Assembly: GCA_018882835.1 (NCBI GenBank)
Contig: VERE01000004.1
Span: forward strand, 31,342 to 95,341
From: Limnohabitans sp.
GTDB taxonomy: Bacteria > Pseudomonadota > Gammaproteobacteria > Burkholderiales > Burkholderiaceae_C
Length of the DNA stretch: 64,000 nucleotides
Reading direction: 5' to 3'
The notes below the pieces were generated by a model. The model was not told the origin of the DNA and ran no database searches. It was given only the letters and a program-made list of their open reading frames with translations. The first letter of the stretch is position 1. Every line of letters begins with the position of its first letter. Below are positions 11,360-21,248 of the stretch, piece after piece. Position numbers and translations under genes: made by a program.

Positions 11360-11680
11360 ATGAACAAGATTCGCAAAGGCGACCAAGTCATCGTCCTCGC
11401 TGGGCGTGACAAAGGCAAGCGTGGCGTCGTCACGCTGCGCAAGGATGACGACCACCTCCTGGTGGAAGGCGTCAACCTGGTCAAGAAGCACACCAAGCCC
11501 AACCCGATGGCCGGTACCACCGGTGGCATCGTCGAAAAGGCCATGCCAATCCATCAGTCCAACGTGGCGATCTACAACGCCGCCACTGGCAAGGCTGACC
11601 GCGTGGGCGTCAAACTGCTTGCCGATGGCAAGAAAGTTCGCGTCTACAAGTCCAATGGCGAAGAAATCAAGGCGGCATGA
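11360..11680 (+). CDS. rplX: 50S ribosomal protein L24
   Basis: A 106 aa assembly-initiator protein of the large subunit. The N-terminal KOW motif is visible ([19 protein letters not shown]), followed by the [12 protein letters not shown] stretch typical of bacterial L24. The stop codon overlaps an ATG at 11677 belonging to the rplE frame, so translation of L24 and L5 is likely coupled. Confidence 0.98.
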   Translation: MNKIRKGDQVIVLAGRDKGKRGVVTLRKDDDHLLVEGVNLVKKHTKPNPMAGTTGGIVEKAMPIHQSNVAIYNAATGKADRVGVKLLADGKKVRVYKSNGEEIKAA

Positions 11681-11682
11681 CC

Positions 11683-12222
11683 ATGGCACGACTGCAACAA
11701 CACTATCGTGAGAAGGTGGTCCCCGAGTTGACCGCCAAGTTCGGCTACAAGTCACCCATGGAGGTGCCGCGCCTGACCAAGATCACCCTGAACATGGGCG
11801 TGAGCGAGGCGGTGGCCGATAAAAAGGTCATGGACAATGCCGTGGGCGACCTGACCAAGATTGCTGGCCAAAAGCCGGTGGTGACCAAGGCCAAGAAAGC
11901 CATCGCAGGTTTCAAGATCCGTGAGGGCCAGGCCATTGGCTGCATGGTGACGCTGCGTGGCGTTCGCATGTACGAATTCCTCGACCGTTTCGTCACCGTG
12001 GCATTGCCCCGTGTGCGTGACTTCCGTGGTATCTCGGGTCGTGCGTTTGATGGCCGTGGCAACTACAACATCGGCGTCAAAGAGCAGATCATTTTCCCTG
12101 AGATCGAGTACGACAAGGTTGATGCCTTGCGCGGTCTCAACATCAGCATCACCACGACGGCCAAGACCGATGACGAGTGCAAGGCACTCCTCGCGGGCTT
12201 CCGTTTCCCGTTCAAGAACTGA
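11683..12222 (+). CDS. rplE: 50S ribosomal protein L5
   Basis: L5 binds 5S rRNA and the P-site tRNA region of the large subunit. Choosing ATG 11683 gives 179 aa beginning [16 protein letters not shown], the same length as E. coli L5. The ATG at 11677, which overlaps the rplX stop, would add Met-Thr. Signatures: [28 protein letters not shown] and the C-terminal TTTAKTDDE. Confidence 0.97.
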   Translation: MARLQQHYREKVVPELTAKFGYKSPMEVPRLTKITLNMGVSEAVADKKVMDNAVGDLTKIAGQKPVVTKAKKAIAGFKIREGQAIGCMVTLRGVRMYEFLDRFVTVALPRVRDFRGISGRAFDGRGNYNIGVKEQIIFPEIEYDKVDALRGLNISITTTAKTDDECKALLAGFRFPFKN

Positions 12223-12230
12223 GGTGGCAC

Positions 12231-12536
12231 GTGGCTAAAGTAGCTTTGATCGAGCGCGAGCTCAAGCGTGAAAAACTGGTGGCCAAGTACGCGAAGAAAT
12301 ACGCGGAACTGAAAGCCATCGCCAACGATGCCAAGCGCAGCGATGAAGAGCGTGCTGCTGCCCGTCTGGGTTTGCAGAAGCTTCCCCGCAACGCGAACCC
12401 GACTCGCCAGCGCAACCGCTGCGAGATCACCGGTCGTCCGCGTGGCACCTTCCGTCAGTTCGGCCTCGGCCGCGCCAAGATCCGTGAACTCGCCTTCGAA
12501 GGCAACATTCCCGGCATCACCAAGGCCAGCTGGTAA
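12231..12536 (+). CDS. rpsN: 30S ribosomal protein S14 (zinc-free type)
   Basis: A 101 aa protein from GTG 12231 (start [16 protein letters not shown]), eight bases after rplE and after a GAGGTGG ribosome site. [12 protein letters not shown] and the C-terminal GITKASW are typical of S14. Only one Cys is present, so this is the long zinc-independent form found in E. coli, not the short Cys4 form. The frame is open further upstream within rplE, but the family length fixes the start. Confidence 0.97.
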   Translation: MAKVALIERELKREKLVAKYAKKYAELKAIANDAKRSDEERAAARLGLQKLPRNANPTRQRNRCEITGRPRGTFRQFGLGRAKIRELAFEGNIPGITKASW

Positions 12537-12556
12537 TCAGGCAGGAGAGATTCAAC

Positions 12557-12952
12557 ATGAGCATGAGTGATCCCATCGCCGACCTGCTGACCCGTATTCG
12601 CAATGCGCAAATGGTGGCCAAGCCCACCGTCTTGGTGCCGTCTTCCAAAGTGAAGATCGCCATCGCGCAAGTGCTGAAGGACGAGGGCTACATCGACGGC
12701 TTCCAAGTCAAATCCGAGTCCGGCAAGAACGAACTCGAAATCACCCTGAAGTACTACGCTGGCCGTCCGGTCATCGAGCGTATCGAGCGCGTGAGCCGTC
12801 CCGGCTTGCGTGTGTACAAGGGCCGCGACGCCATTCCTCAGGTCATGAATGGCCTGGGCGTGGCCATCGTCACCACGCCCAAGGGCGTGATGACCGACCG
12901 CAAAGCACGCGCAACCGGTGTCGGTGGCGAAGTGTTGTGCTACGTCGCTTAA
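12557..12952 (+). CDS. rpsH: 30S ribosomal protein S8
   Basis: A 131 aa small-subunit protein that binds the central domain of 16S rRNA; in E. coli it is also the translational repressor of this (spc) operon. Begins [18 protein letters not shown] and ends [11 protein letters not shown], both characteristic. An AGGAGAG site precedes ATG 12557; the second ATG at 12563 is a possible start. Confidence 0.98.
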   Translation: MSMSDPIADLLTRIRNAQMVAKPTVLVPSSKVKIAIAQVLKDEGYIDGFQVKSESGKNELEITLKYYAGRPVIERIERVSRPGLRVYKGRDAIPQVMNGLGVAIVTTPKGVMTDRKARATGVGGEVLCYVA

Positions 12953-12968
12953 TGGCAGGAGAGACGAA

Positions 12969-13502
12969 ATGTCCCGAGTAGGAAAAATGCCTGTGACCAT
13001 CCCGCAAGGCGTGGATGTGTCCATCAAGGAAGACCAGATCAGCGTGAAAGGTGCCGGCGGCACCCTTAGCGTGGCCTCCAGCGCCCTGGTAACGGTGCTC
13101 AACGAAGGCGGCAAGCTGACCTTCGTGCCCGCCAACGAGTCTCGCGAAGCAAATGCCATGAGCGGCACGCTGCGCCAGTTGGTGAACAACATGGTGGTGG
13201 GTGTGACCAAGGGCTTCGAGAAGAAGCTGTCCTTGGTGGGCGTGGGCTACAAAGCCCAGGCTCAAGGCGCCAAGCTGAACCTGGCGGTGGGTTTCTCTCA
13301 TCCCGTCAACATCGACATGCCCGCTGGCATCAAGGTCGAGACGCCCGCACCGACTGAAATTCTGATCAAGGGTGCTGACCGTCAGCGCGTGGGTCAGGTG
13401 GCCGCTGAGATTCGTGCAATTCGCCCGCCCGAGCCCTACAAGGGCAAAGGCATCCGCTACGCGGACGAGAAGATCACGATCAAAGAGACCAAGAAGAAAT
13501 AA
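12969..13502 (+). CDS. rplF: 50S ribosomal protein L6
   Basis: A 177 aa large-subunit protein near the factor-binding site. It starts [14 protein letters not shown] at ATG 12969, preceded by AGGAGAG. It has the two repeated L6 domains and the C-terminal signature [15 protein letters not shown]. The length equals that of E. coli L6. A longer open frame upstream overlaps rpsH and is not used. Confidence 0.98.
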   Translation: MSRVGKMPVTIPQGVDVSIKEDQISVKGAGGTLSVASSALVTVLNEGGKLTFVPANESREANAMSGTLRQLVNNMVVGVTKGFEKKLSLVGVGYKAQAQGAKLNLAVGFSHPVNIDMPAGIKVETPAPTEILIKGADRQRVGQVAAEIRAIRPPEPYKGKGIRYADEKITIKETKKK

Positions 13503-13513
13503 GGAGCTGCAAC

Positions 13514-13879
13514 ATGTTGACCAAAAAAGAGCAGCGTCTTCGCCGGGCCCGTCAGACCCGCATCCGCATTGCCACCCAGGGCGTTGCACGCCTGATGGTG
13601 AACCGCACCAACCTGCACATCTACGCCAGCGTCATTTCTGGCGATGGCAGCAAAGTGCTGGCAGCCGCTTCCACAGCCGAAGCCGAAGTCCGCAAGGACC
13701 TGGGCGCTTCGGGCAAAGGTGGCAACACCGCCGCAGCCACCTTGATTGGCAAGCGCATTGCAGAAAAAGCCAAGGCAGCTGGCGTTGAGAAGGTCGCGTT
13801 CGACCGCTCAGGTTTCGCCTACCACGGTCGCGTCAAGGCGTTGGCCGAAGCCGCGCGTGAAGCTGGCTTGCAGTTCTAA
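13514..13879 (+). CDS. rplR: 50S ribosomal protein L18
   Basis: A 121 aa 5S rRNA-binding protein. It begins [19 protein letters not shown] and ends [20 protein letters not shown], the standard L18 pattern with an N-terminal basic tail. It sits between rplF and rpsE as in the classical spc operon, with a GGAG ribosome site. Confidence 0.98.
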   Translation: MLTKKEQRLRRARQTRIRIATQGVARLMVNRTNLHIYASVISGDGSKVLAAASTAEAEVRKDLGASGKGGNTAAATLIGKRIAEKAKAAGVEKVAFDRSGFAYHGRVKALAEAAREAGLQF

Positions 13880-13896
13880 GCAGATCGGAAAATAAC

Positions 13897-14415
13897 ATGG
13901 CAAAAGTTCAAGCTAAAGTGCAAGACGACAGTCGTGACGACGGTATGCGCGAAAAGATGATCGCGGTGAACCGCGTCACCAAGGTGGTCAAGGGTGGCCG
14001 TATTCTTGGTTTCGCAGCGTTGACCGTGGTCGGTGATGGCGATGGCCGCGTCGGTATGGGCAAGGGCAAATCCAAAGAAGTGCCGGCTGCTGTGCAGAAG
14101 GCCATGGAAGAAGCCCGCCGCAACATGACCAAGGTGTCGCTCAAAAACGGCACCATCCACCACAACGTGACCGGTCACCACGGTGCAGCCGTTGTGATGA
14201 TGGCCCCGGCCCCCAAGGGTACCGGCATCATCGCCGGCGGCCCGATGCGCGCCGTCTTCGAAGTGATGGGCATCACGGACATCGTGGCCAAGAGCCATGG
14301 ATCGTCCAACCCCTACAACATGGTTCGTGCCACCTTTGACGCGCTCACCAAGTCGACCACGGCTTCGGAAGTGGCGGCCAAGCGCGGCAAGACGGTCGAA
14401 GAACTCTTCGTCTGA
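13897..14415 (+). CDS. rpsE: 30S ribosomal protein S5
   Basis: A 172 aa small-subunit protein involved in decoding accuracy and mRNA helicase activity. The N-terminal double-stranded-RNA-binding domain contains [15 protein letters not shown] and [16 protein letters not shown]. The C-terminal domain includes [15 protein letters not shown] and [16 protein letters not shown]. Complete and ordinary. Confidence 0.98.
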   Translation: MAKVQAKVQDDSRDDGMREKMIAVNRVTKVVKGGRILGFAALTVVGDGDGRVGMGKGKSKEVPAAVQKAMEEARRNMTKVSLKNGTIHHNVTGHHGAAVVMMAPAPKGTGIIAGGPMRAVFEVMGITDIVAKSHGSSNPYNMVRATFDALTKSTTASEVAAKRGKTVEELFV

Positions 14416-14429
14416 TTCGGGAGCCCGAG

Positions 14430-14612
14430 ATGACCACCCAAGCAAAAATCAAAGTCCAACTGGTTCGCAGCCCTATCGGCACCAAAGAATCCCATCGCGC
14501 CACCGTGCGTGGCCTGGGCCTGCGTGGTGTCAACAGCGTGAGCGAGCTCGAAGACACCCCGGCCGTGCGCGGCATGATCAACAAGATCAGCTACCTGGTC
14601 AAAGTGCTGTAA
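14430..14612 (+). CDS. rpmD: 50S ribosomal protein L30
   Basis: A 60 aa protein, [17 protein letters not shown] at the start, with the L30 core [13 protein letters not shown] and a C-terminal [13 protein letters not shown]30 is small and often overlooked but matches the family along its whole length and its place between rpsE and rplO is conserved. Confidence 0.97.
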   Translation: MTTQAKIKVQLVRSPIGTKESHRATVRGLGLRGVNSVSELEDTPAVRGMINKISYLVKVL

Positions 14613-14621
14613 AGGTTGAAG

Positions 14622-15053
14622 ATGGAACTCAATAACCTCAAACCCGCTGCCGGCGCCAAGCACGCCAAGCGTCGCGTTGGCCGTGGCATTGGCTCTGGCC
14701 TGGGCAAGACGGCAGGTCGTGGCCACAAAGGTCAAAAATCGCGTGCTGGCGGCTACCACAAAGTTGGCTTCGAAGGCGGTCAGATGCCTCTGCAGCGTCG
14801 TCTGCCCAAGCGCGGCTTCAAGTCGCACTTGCTGAAGTACAACGCCGAAGTCACCCTGGCCATGCTCGAGCAATTGGGCGCTGCCGAAGTCGACCTGCCG
14901 ACCCTGAAGGCCGCTGGCCTCGTGGGCGAGTTGGCGCGCGTTGTCAAAGTCATCAAGTCCGGTGAGCTCACCAAAGCCGTCAAATTGACCGGCGTCGGTG
15001 CCACTGCGGGTGCCAAGGCTGCCATCGAGGCGGCTGGCGGCTCGCTGGCTTAA
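14622..15053 (+). CDS. rplO: 50S ribosomal protein L15
   Basis: A 143 aa late-assembly protein of the large subunit. ATG 14622 gives [18 protein letters not shown]; an in-frame TTG two codons earlier is not favoured. The Gly/Lys/Arg-rich N-terminal loop ([19 protein letters not shown]) and [18 protein letters not shown] are diagnostic. It lies 14 bases ahead of secY. Confidence 0.97.
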   Translation: MELNNLKPAAGAKHAKRRVGRGIGSGLGKTAGRGHKGQKSRAGGYHKVGFEGGQMPLQRRLPKRGFKSHLLKYNAEVTLAMLEQLGAAEVDLPTLKAAGLVGELARVVKVIKSGELTKAVKLTGVGATAGAKAAIEAAGGSLA

Positions 15054-15067
15054 GAACGGAAGATTCT

Positions 15068-16384
15068 GTGGCAACCAGCGCAACGCTCGCAAAAACAGGC
15101 AAGTACGGTGACCTGCGTCGCCGGCTCGTCTTTTTGCTGCTCGCGCTTGTGGTTTACCGTGTCGGTGCGCACATTCCGGTGCCCGGCATCGACCCCAACC
15201 AGTTGCAACAACTTTTCAATGGCCAGCAAGGCGGCATCCTGAACCTGTTCAACATGTTCTCGGGTGGGGCCCTGTCACGCTTCACCGTGTTTGCGCTGGG
15301 GATCATGCCGTACATCTCGGCGTCGATCATCATGCAGTTGCTGACCTATGTGTTGCCCTCCCTGGAGCAGCTCAAGAAGGAAGGCGAGTCTGGCCGGCGC
15401 AAGATCACGCAGTACACCCGTTATGGCACGCTGGGCTTGGCGCTGTTTCAGTCCATGGGCATTGCCCTGGCGCTGGAATCCTCGGCGGGCCTGGTCCTGG
15501 CACCTGGTTTGGGTTTTCGCGTCACGGCCATGGTGAGTCTCACCGCTGGCACCATGTTCTTGATGTGGCTTGGCGAGCAAATCACCGAGCGGGGCCTGGG
15601 CAATGGCATTTCCATCCTGATCTTCGCCGGTATTGCCGCAGGCTTGCCGAACGCGCTGGGCGGCTTGCTGGAACTGGTTCGCACAGGAGCCATGAGCATT
15701 CTGGTGGCCTTGTTCATCGTGGTCCTGGTGGTGCTGGTCACCTACTTTGTGGTTTTCGTGGAGCGTGGCCAACGCAAGATCCTGGTCAATTACGCACGCC
15801 GTCAGGTGGGCAACAAAGTGTATGGCGGTCAATCGTCACACCTGCCCCTCAAGTTGAACATGGCGGGTGTGATTCCCCCGATTTTTGCCTCGTCCATCAT
15901 TCTGTTGCCGGCCACCGTGGTCAGCTGGTTCAGCTCCGGTGACAGCATGCGTTGGCTGAAAGACATTGCCAGTGCCCTGTCGCCTGGCCAGCCGGTGTAC
16001 ATCATGTTGTATGTCGCCGCCATTGTGTTCTTCTGCTTCTTCTACACCGCGCTGGTGTTCAACAGCCGTGAGACGGCCGACAATCTCAAGAAGTCGGGCG
16101 CCTTCATTCCGGGTATTCGCCCTGGCGACCAAACGGCGCGCTACATCGACAAAATTCTGGTTCGCCTGACGCTGGCGGGAGCGGTCTACATCGCCTTCGT
16201 TTGCCTGCTGCCGGAATTCCTGATCCTGAAATACAACGTGCCTTTCTACTTTGGCGGAACCTCTCTGCTGATCATTGTGGTGGTGACCATGGACTTCATG
16301 TCGCAAGTACAGAACTACATGATGAGCCAGCAGTATGAGTCGCTGCTCAAGAAAGCCAACTTCAAAACAACGATGGGTGCTTGA
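15068..16384 (+). CDS. secY: Preprotein translocase channel subunit SecY
   Basis: The central channel of the Sec translocon in the inner membrane. The 438 aa protein starts at GTG 15068 and has ten hydrophobic segments. Characteristic stretches are [14 protein letters not shown] near the N-terminus, [15 protein letters not shown], the [15 protein letters not shown] stretch, and the cytoplasmic loop [15 protein letters not shown]. It is followed by infA with six bases between stop and start. Confidence 0.98.
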   Translation: MATSATLAKTGKYGDLRRRLVFLLLALVVYRVGAHIPVPGIDPNQLQQLFNGQQGGILNLFNMFSGGALSRFTVFALGIMPYISASIIMQLLTYVLPSLEQLKKEGESGRRKITQYTRYGTLGLALFQSMGIALALESSAGLVLAPGLGFRVTAMVSLTAGTMFLMWLGEQITERGLGNGISILIFAGIAAGLPNALGGLLELVRTGAMSILVALFIVVLVVLVTYFVVFVERGQRKILVNYARRQVGNKVYGGQSSHLPLKLNMAGVIPPIFASSIILLPATVVSWFSSGDSMRWLKDIASALSPGQPVYIMLYVAAIVFFCFFYTALVFNSRETADNLKKSGAFIPGIRPGDQTARYIDKILVRLTLAGAVYIAFVCLLPEFLILKYNVPFYFGGTSLLIIVVVTMDFMSQVQNYMMSQQYESLLKKANFKTTMGA

Positions 16385-16389
16385 GCGAC

Positions 16390-16608
16390 ATGGCCAAAGA
16401 CGATGTCATTCAAATGCAGGGCGAGGTGGTTGAAAACCTTCCCAACGCCACCTTCCGCGTGAAGCTGGAGAACGGTCATGTGGTACTGGGGCACATCTCC
16501 GGCAAGATGCGGATGCACTACATCCGTATCCTGCCTGGCGACAAGGTCACAGTCGAGTTGACGCCCTACGATTTGAGCAGGGCCCGCATTGTGTTCCGAG
16601 CCAAGTAA
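16390..16608 (+). CDS. infA: Translation initiation factor IF-1
   Basis: A 72 aa OB-fold protein that binds the A site of the 30S subunit during initiation. [18 protein letters not shown] begins at ATG 16390; [19 protein letters not shown] is the conserved core. A TTG at 16381 overlapping the secY stop is in frame but gives an unusual extension. Location between secY and rpmJ is typical of betaproteobacteria. Confidence 0.97.
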   Translation: MAKDDVIQMQGEVVENLPNATFRVKLENGHVVLGHISGKMRMHYIRILPGDKVTVELTPYDLSRARIVFRAK

Positions 16609-16677
16609 GGCGCGGGGCGAAGAGAAAGAAAGAACGGACAGCCTGGTGGCTTTCCAAAGGTTTGTTAGGAGAATGAA

Positions 16678-16791
16678 ATGAGAGTTTCGGCTTCGGTCAA
16701 GAAAATTTGCCGCAACTGCAAGATCATCCGTCGTAAAGGCGTGGTTCGCGTGATCTGCACGGATCCCCGTCACAAGCAGCGCCAAGGCTGA
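16678..16791 (+). CDS. rpmJ: 50S ribosomal protein L36 (zinc-binding type)
   Basis: A 37 aa protein, [20 protein letters not shown] at the N-terminus and DPRHKQRQG at the C-terminus. The Cys-x2-Cys, then Cys and His pattern (residues 11, 14, 27 and 32) forms the zinc ribbon of the C+ form of L36. Preceded by a strong TTAGGAGAA ribosome site at 16665-16673. It lies between infA and rpsM, as usual. Confidence 0.95.
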   Translation: MRVSASVKKICRNCKIIRRKGVVRVICTDPRHKQRQG

Positions 16792-16817
16792 TTGACACAG
16801 GTTTAAAGAGGACGCAC

Positions 16818-17183
16818 ATGGCACGTATCGCTGGCATCAACATTCCGCCGCATCAACACGCTGAAATTGGCTTGACCGCCATTTTCGGTATTGGCCGCAC
16901 CCGCGCTCGCAAAATTTGCGAAGCCTGCGGCATTGCATATTCCAAAAAGGTCAAAGACCTGACTGACGGAGATCTCGAAAAGATTCGCGATCAGATCGCT
17001 CAGTTCACCATCGAAGGCGATCTGCGCCGCGAGACCACCATGAACATCAAGCGTTTGATGGACATCGGTTGCTACCGTGGTTTCCGTCATCGCCGTGGCC
17101 TGCCGATGCGCGGTCAGCGCACCCGTACCAATGCACGTACCCGCAAGGGCCCGCGCAAGGCAGCGGCCGCTCTGAAGAAATAA
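16818..17183 (+). CDS. rpsM: 30S ribosomal protein S13
   Basis: A 121 aa head protein of the small subunit that contacts the P-site tRNA and L5. [19 protein letters not shown], the helix-two-turn-helix region and the C-terminal basic tail ([18 protein letters not shown]) are present. First gene of the alpha-operon block; no E. coli-like S4-binding pseudoknot is obvious before it in the short 26-base gap. Confidence 0.98.
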   Translation: MARIAGINIPPHQHAEIGLTAIFGIGRTRARKICEACGIAYSKKVKDLTDGDLEKIRDQIAQFTIEGDLRRETTMNIKRLMDIGCYRGFRHRRGLPMRGQRTRTNARTRKGPRKAAAALKK

Positions 17184-17196
17184 TTGAGGGAACACC

Positions 17197-17601
17197 ATGG
17201 CAAAAGCACCCGCCAATAACGCCGCACAACGTGTGCGCAAGAAAGTCCGCAAGAACGTTGCGGATGGCATTGCACACGTGCATGCTTCGTTCAACAACAC
17301 CATCATCACCATCACCGACCGCCAGGGCAATGCCCTGTCGTGGGCTTCTTCGGGTGGACAGGGCTTCAAAGGCTCACGCAAGTCCACACCGTTCGCGGCT
17401 CAGGTGGCCTCGGAAGTCGCCGGCCGTGCCGCGATCGACCAAGGCATCAAGAACCTCGACGTCGAGATCAAGGGCCCCGGCCCCGGTCGCGAGTCTTCTG
17501 TGCGCGCGCTGGCTGCACTGGGCATCCGAATCAACTCGATTTCGGACGTGACCCCGGTGCCGCACAACGGCTGCCGCCCCCAGAAGCGTCGTCGTATCTA
17601 A
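17197..17601 (+). CDS. rpsK: 30S ribosomal protein S11
   Basis: A 134 aa platform protein of the small subunit. It has the conserved [20 protein letters not shown] and the C-terminal [28 protein letters not shown] precedes the start. A hairpin-bearing gap separates it from rpsD. Confidence 0.98.
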   Translation: MAKAPANNAAQRVRKKVRKNVADGIAHVHASFNNTIITITDRQGNALSWASSGGQGFKGSRKSTPFAAQVASEVAGRAAIDQGIKNLDVEIKGPGPGRESSVRALAALGIRINSISDVTPVPHNGCRPQKRRRI

Positions 17602-17619
17602 TTTTCAACCAAGCCCACC

Positions 17620-17642
17620 GCCATCGGTGAAATACCGATGGC
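17620..17642 (+). promoter_or_regulatory. Perfect 9-bp hairpin between rpsK and rpsD
   Basis: GCCATCGGT (17620-17628) pairs with ACCGATGGC (17634-17642) around a GAAAT loop. No T-run follows, so it is not a typical terminator. It lies 43 bases before the rpsD start. Autogenous control by S4 is known for alpha operons, so this is a candidate S4 site or an mRNA processing/stability element; that is inference from position. Confidence 0.45.
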
Positions 17643-17684
17643 TCCTCGTCGTTCAGACGGGCAGATGACACAAAGGAAGATCAA

Positions 17685-18308
17685 GTGGCACGTTACCTCG
17701 GCCCCAAGGCCAAACTTTCCCGCCGCGAAGGCACGGACCTGTTCCTGAAGAGCGCACGCCGCGCCATCAGCGACAAGGCCAAATTCGACACCAAGCCCGG
17801 TCAGCACGGCCGCACCTCGGGCCAGCGCACCTCTGACTTCGGTCTGCAGTTGCGTGAAAAGCAAAAGGTCAAGCGCATGTATGGCGTGCTGGAGCGTCAG
17901 TTCCGCCGTTACTTTGCAGAAGCCGATCGCCAAAAGGGCAATACCGGCGCCAACCTGCTGTTCATCCTCGAGTCCCGCCTGGACAATGTGGTGTACCGCA
18001 TGGGCTTCGGCTCCACCCGCGCTGAGGCACGCCAATTGGTGTCGCACAAGGCCATCACGGTCAACGGCCAGCAAGTGAACATCCCGTCTTACCTGGTCAA
18101 GACCGGTGACGTGATCGCCGTTCGCGAGAAGTCCAAGAAGCAAGGCCGCGTGGTCGAAGCTCTGCAACTGGCAACGCAAGTGGGCTTGCCCGCCTGGGTT
18201 GACGTCAATGCCGACAAGGCCGAGGGCACCTTCAAGAAGGTTCCTGACCGCGACGAATTCGCAGCCGACATCAACGAATCGCTGATCGTCGAACTGTATT
18301 CGCGTTAA
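17685..18308 (+). CDS. rpsD: 30S ribosomal protein S4
   Basis: A 207 aa primary 16S rRNA-binding protein; GTG start at 17685 with AAGGAAG upstream. It begins [20 protein letters not shown], has the S4 domain near residues 97-160 ([32 protein letters not shown]) and ends SLIVELYSR. The Cys-type zinc motif found in some S4 proteins is absent. S4 commonly regulates its own operon. Confidence 0.98.
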   Translation: MARYLGPKAKLSRREGTDLFLKSARRAISDKAKFDTKPGQHGRTSGQRTSDFGLQLREKQKVKRMYGVLERQFRRYFAEADRQKGNTGANLLFILESRLDNVVYRMGFGSTRAEARQLVSHKAITVNGQQVNIPSYLVKTGDVIAVREKSKKQGRVVEALQLATQVGLPAWVDVNADKAEGTFKKVPDRDEFAADINESLIVELYSR

Positions 18309-18422
18309 TCCTGGTTGAGCTGATCAACCGTTTAAGTCCCCGAGCTGTGCAAGCCTGTGCAGCAGGGGTGGAACACCCAGCCTTACCGGTGTAACGAGCC
18401 GGGGGTATTGAGAGGAATCCGG

Positions 18423-19412
18423 ATGCAAACCCAACTGTTGAAACCCAAAGCCATCAACGTCGAGCAAATCGGCCACAACCGTGCCAAAGTCACGCTGGAG
18501 CCTTTCGAGCGCGGCTATGGTCACACCCTGGGCAATGCCCTGCGTCGTGTGCTGCTGTCCTCCATGGTCGGCTATGCCGTCACGGAAGTCACGATTGCTG
18601 GCGTGCTGCACGAGTACTCCTCCATCGATGGCGTGCAAGAAGATGTGGTCAACATTCTGTTGAACCTCAAGGGCGTTGTGTTCAAGCTGCACAACCGTGA
18701 CGAAGTCACGCTGAGCTTGCGCAAGGACGGTGAAGGCCAAGTGACTGCCGCCGACATCCAGACACCGCACGACGTGGAAATCATCAACCCCGGCCACGTG
18801 ATTGCCAACCTGTCACAAGGCGGCAAGATTGACATTCAGCTGAAGGTTGAAAAAGGCCGTGGCTATGTGCCCGGCACCGTCCGTCGCTATGGCGAAGAGC
18901 CCTCCAAGTCCATTGGCCGTATTGTGCTGGACGCTTCCTTCTCGCCCGTTCGCCGCGTGAGCTACAGCGTGGAGAATGCCCGCGTCGAGCAGCGTACCGA
19001 CCTGGACCGCTTGGTGGTCGAGATCGAAACCAACGGCGCCATCACCGCTGAAGACGCCGTGCGCGCTTCCGCCAAGATTCTGGTCGAGCAACTGGCCGTG
19101 TTCGCACAGCTGGAAGGCAGCGAGCTGGCTGCCTTTGACTCGCCCGCACCGCGCAACGCCCAGCAGTTCGACCCGATCCTGCTGCGCCCCGTGGACGAGC
19201 TCGAGTTGACGGTGCGTTCCGCCAACTGCCTGAAGGCAGAGAACATCTATTACATCGGTGACCTGATTCAGCGCACCGAGAACGAGCTGCTCAAGACCCC
19301 GAACCTGGGTCGCAAGTCGCTCAATGAAATCAAGGAAGTGTTGGCCTCGCGCGGCCTGACCCTGGGCATGAAGCTGGAAAGCTGGCCGCCTGCTGGTCTG
19401 GAAAAGCGCTAA
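18423..19412 (+). CDS. rpoA: RNA polymerase alpha subunit
   Basis: A 329 aa subunit, the same length as in E. coli. The N-terminal assembly domain includes [21 protein letters not shown]; the linker is around residue 235; the C-terminal domain contains [19 protein letters not shown] and [16 protein letters not shown], which contact UP elements and activators. ATG 18423 follows GAGAGGAATCC. The 114-base gap before it has small inverted repeats (for example GGTTGA/TCAACC around 18313) but no clear promoter. Confidence 0.98.
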   Translation: MQTQLLKPKAINVEQIGHNRAKVTLEPFERGYGHTLGNALRRVLLSSMVGYAVTEVTIAGVLHEYSSIDGVQEDVVNILLNLKGVVFKLHNRDEVTLSLRKDGEGQVTAADIQTPHDVEIINPGHVIANLSQGGKIDIQLKVEKGRGYVPGTVRRYGEEPSKSIGRIVLDASFSPVRRVSYSVENARVEQRTDLDRLVVEIETNGAITAEDAVRASAKILVEQLAVFAQLEGSELAAFDSPAPRNAQQFDPILLRPVDELELTVRSANCLKAENIYYIGDLIQRTENELLKTPNLGRKSLNEIKEVLASRGLTLGMKLESWPPAGLEKR

Positions 19413-19499
19413 GCCGCGATTCACCGAGCCTCAAAACAAGACATCCGTCCCCTGGCCGTACCTGATACGGCGGCCGGCAAAACATCGAAAGGAAATACC

Positions 19500-19892
19500 A
19501 TGCGTCACGGACACGGACTTCGCAAACTCAACCGCACCAGCGAGCACCGCCTGGCGATGCTGCGCAACATGATGAATTCGCTGATTCAGCACGAAGTCAT
19601 CAAGACCACGCTGCCCAAGGCCAAGGAATTGCGCCGTGTGGTCGAGCCCATGATCACCCTGGCCAAAGAGCCGACCCTGGCCAACAAGCGCCTGGCCTTC
19701 AACCGCCTGCGTGACCGCGACATGGTCGTCAAGCTGTTTGGCGAGCTCGGCCCCCGCTACCAGGCCCGTCCTGGTGGTTACACCCGTATCCTGAAAATGG
19801 GCTACCGCGTGGGCGATAACGCACCGATGGCACTGGTCGAACTGGTGGATCGTCCGGAAGTTCAAGAAACTTCCCCCGAGGCCGCTGAATAA
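19500..19892 (+). CDS. rplQ: 50S ribosomal protein L17
   Basis: A 130 aa large-subunit protein, last protein gene of the operon. [20 protein letters not shown] at the start and [20 protein letters not shown] near the end are typical. The 87-base gap after rpoA contains a GCCGTA/TACGGC hairpin (19455-19471). It is followed after 19 bases by an initiator tRNA gene. Confidence 0.98.
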   Translation: MRHGHGLRKLNRTSEHRLAMLRNMMNSLIQHEVIKTTLPKAKELRRVVEPMITLAKEPTLANKRLAFNRLRDRDMVVKLFGELGPRYQARPGGYTRILKMGYRVGDNAPMALVELVDRPEVQETSPEAAE

Positions 19893-19911
19893 GTTACAAT
19901 AACCCTCTTAC

Positions 19912-19988
<77 letters not shown>

Positions 19989-19998
19989 ATAAAAAATT

Positions 19999-20034
19999 GG
20001 GGTCAGATAACAATTTGTTGTCTGACCCCTTTTT
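19999..20034 (+). terminator. Strong Rho-independent terminator after the ribosomal operon and tRNA
   Basis: GGGGTCAGA (19999-20007) pairs with TCTGACCCC (20021-20029), and the stem continues inward through TAACA/TGTTG with one wobble, giving about 14 bp and a tiny loop. A T-run (20030-20034) follows. It ends transcription coming from rplQ/tRNA and separates it from the hydrolase gene that begins 18 bases later. Confidence 0.92.
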
Positions 20035-20052
20035 CTTTGGAACCTACAAAAC

Positions 20053-20892
20053 ATGAGTGAACACGTGAGCCAGGCCGAGGTGTTGGCCAGCGCCACCCGG
20101 ATTGAACTGCCAACGCCCGGTGGCATCCAGGTCTGGCATGCCTGGAACACTTCAGCAGGGCGTCCGCTGGTGCTGTTGCACGGCGGTAGCGGCAGTTGGA
20201 CCCACTGGTTGCGCAACATCCAGGGCTTGTCCAAAGACCGTGCGGTTTACGCGCTGGACCTGCCTGGTTTTGGCGATTCCGATTTGCCACCCGAGACGCG
20301 CGACGCCGACGATCTGCAGCACCACGTGGCCCAGGGCATGCGCCAGTTGCTGGGCGAGGGACCGCACGATGTGATGGGTTTCTCGTTTGGGGGCATGACC
20401 GCCGGCTTCATCGCCGCAGAACAGCCCGATCTGATTCGACGCCTGGTGTTGGTGGGCATTCCTGGCCTGGGTTTGTTTGGCGACCCGCTGGACCTGCGCG
20501 GCTTGCGTGACGACATGTCTCGTCAAGAGCGTCGCCACATCCTGCGCCACAACTTGTTGCAAATCATGTTGCGCCATCCTGAAAGCGTGGATGAAGCCAC
20601 CTTGGATTTGCAGGACGCCAATGTGTCACGTGACCGTTTGCGGCGTCGCCGCATTGCCCGTGGCGATGTGCTGGTGCACCTTCAATCGAAATGGCAATGC
20701 CCGATTCACACCATCTGGGGCGAGTTCGACAGCCTGGTGGAGGAGCGCCTTTACCGCGTGCCCGAGGTGCTGAACCAATGCCGCCTGGTCAGTTTCCATG
20801 TGGTACCGCAAGCCGGCCACTGGGTGCAGTATGAGCGGCCAGAAGGCTTTTTAAAAGTGGCTTTGCGTTGCCTGGCCGGCGAGGGCGAGTAG
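20053..20892 (+). CDS. Alpha/beta-fold hydrolase
   Basis: A 279 aa soluble hydrolase. LLHGGSGSWTHW carries the oxyanion HG motif, GFSFGGMTAG is the nucleophile elbow (Ser), GEFDSLV supplies the acid and AGHWVQYERPEGF the catalytic His, giving a complete triad. The substrate cannot be told from sequence. It starts right after the terminator of the ribosomal operon; the ribosome site is weak. Downstream is a DUF1840 gene 32 bases away on the same strand. Confidence 0.88.
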   Translation: MSEHVSQAEVLASATRIELPTPGGIQVWHAWNTSAGRPLVLLHGGSGSWTHWLRNIQGLSKDRAVYALDLPGFGDSDLPPETRDADDLQHHVAQGMRQLLGEGPHDVMGFSFGGMTAGFIAAEQPDLIRRLVLVGIPGLGLFGDPLDLRGLRDDMSRQERRHILRHNLLQIMLRHPESVDEATLDLQDANVSRDRLRRRRIARGDVLVHLQSKWQCPIHTIWGEFDSLVEERLYRVPEVLNQCRLVSFHVVPQAGHWVQYERPEGFLKVALRCLAGEGE

Positions 20893-20924
20893 GCAAACAC
20901 GACGTCAAGGCGCACAATCAAACC

Positions 20925-21248
20925 ATGCTTTACAAATTCAAATCCAAAGCTACCGGTGACCTCATCATGCTGGAGCCCCAGGGGCGACAGATCTTGTCAC
21001 TGATTGGCAAGACGCCTTCGCCCAAGGGCATCTTGCAAGTGGCCGAGATGCCTGCCGCCATTGCAGCGCTGCAAGCGGCTGTGCTGGCCCAAGAGGCCGC
21101 CCGCGCAGAGGCGGTTGAGAAAGCCCGTGCCCAAGGCGCAGACCCTGATCGAGAAGAAGGCATCAGTTTGCGCCAGCGTGCGGCGCCCTTCATCGAGATG
21201 ATGCGGCGTTGCCTGCAGGAAGAGCACGATCTGGTCTGGGGCGTGTGA
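20925..21248 (+). CDS. DUF1840-family protein, function unknown
   Basis: A 107 aa protein beginning MLYKFKSKATGDLIMLEPQG, the conserved opening of this betaproteobacterial family, with an alanine-rich helical middle and a C-terminal FIEMMRRCLQEEHDLVWGV. It has no signal peptide or membrane segment. The stop overlaps the GTG start of the kinase gene (GTGA), suggesting coupled translation. The function is not known to me. Confidence 0.85.
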   Translation: MLYKFKSKATGDLIMLEPQGRQILSLIGKTPSPKGILQVAEMPAAIAALQAAVLAQEAARAEAVEKARAQGADPDREEGISLRQRAAPFIEMMRRCLQEEHDLVWGV

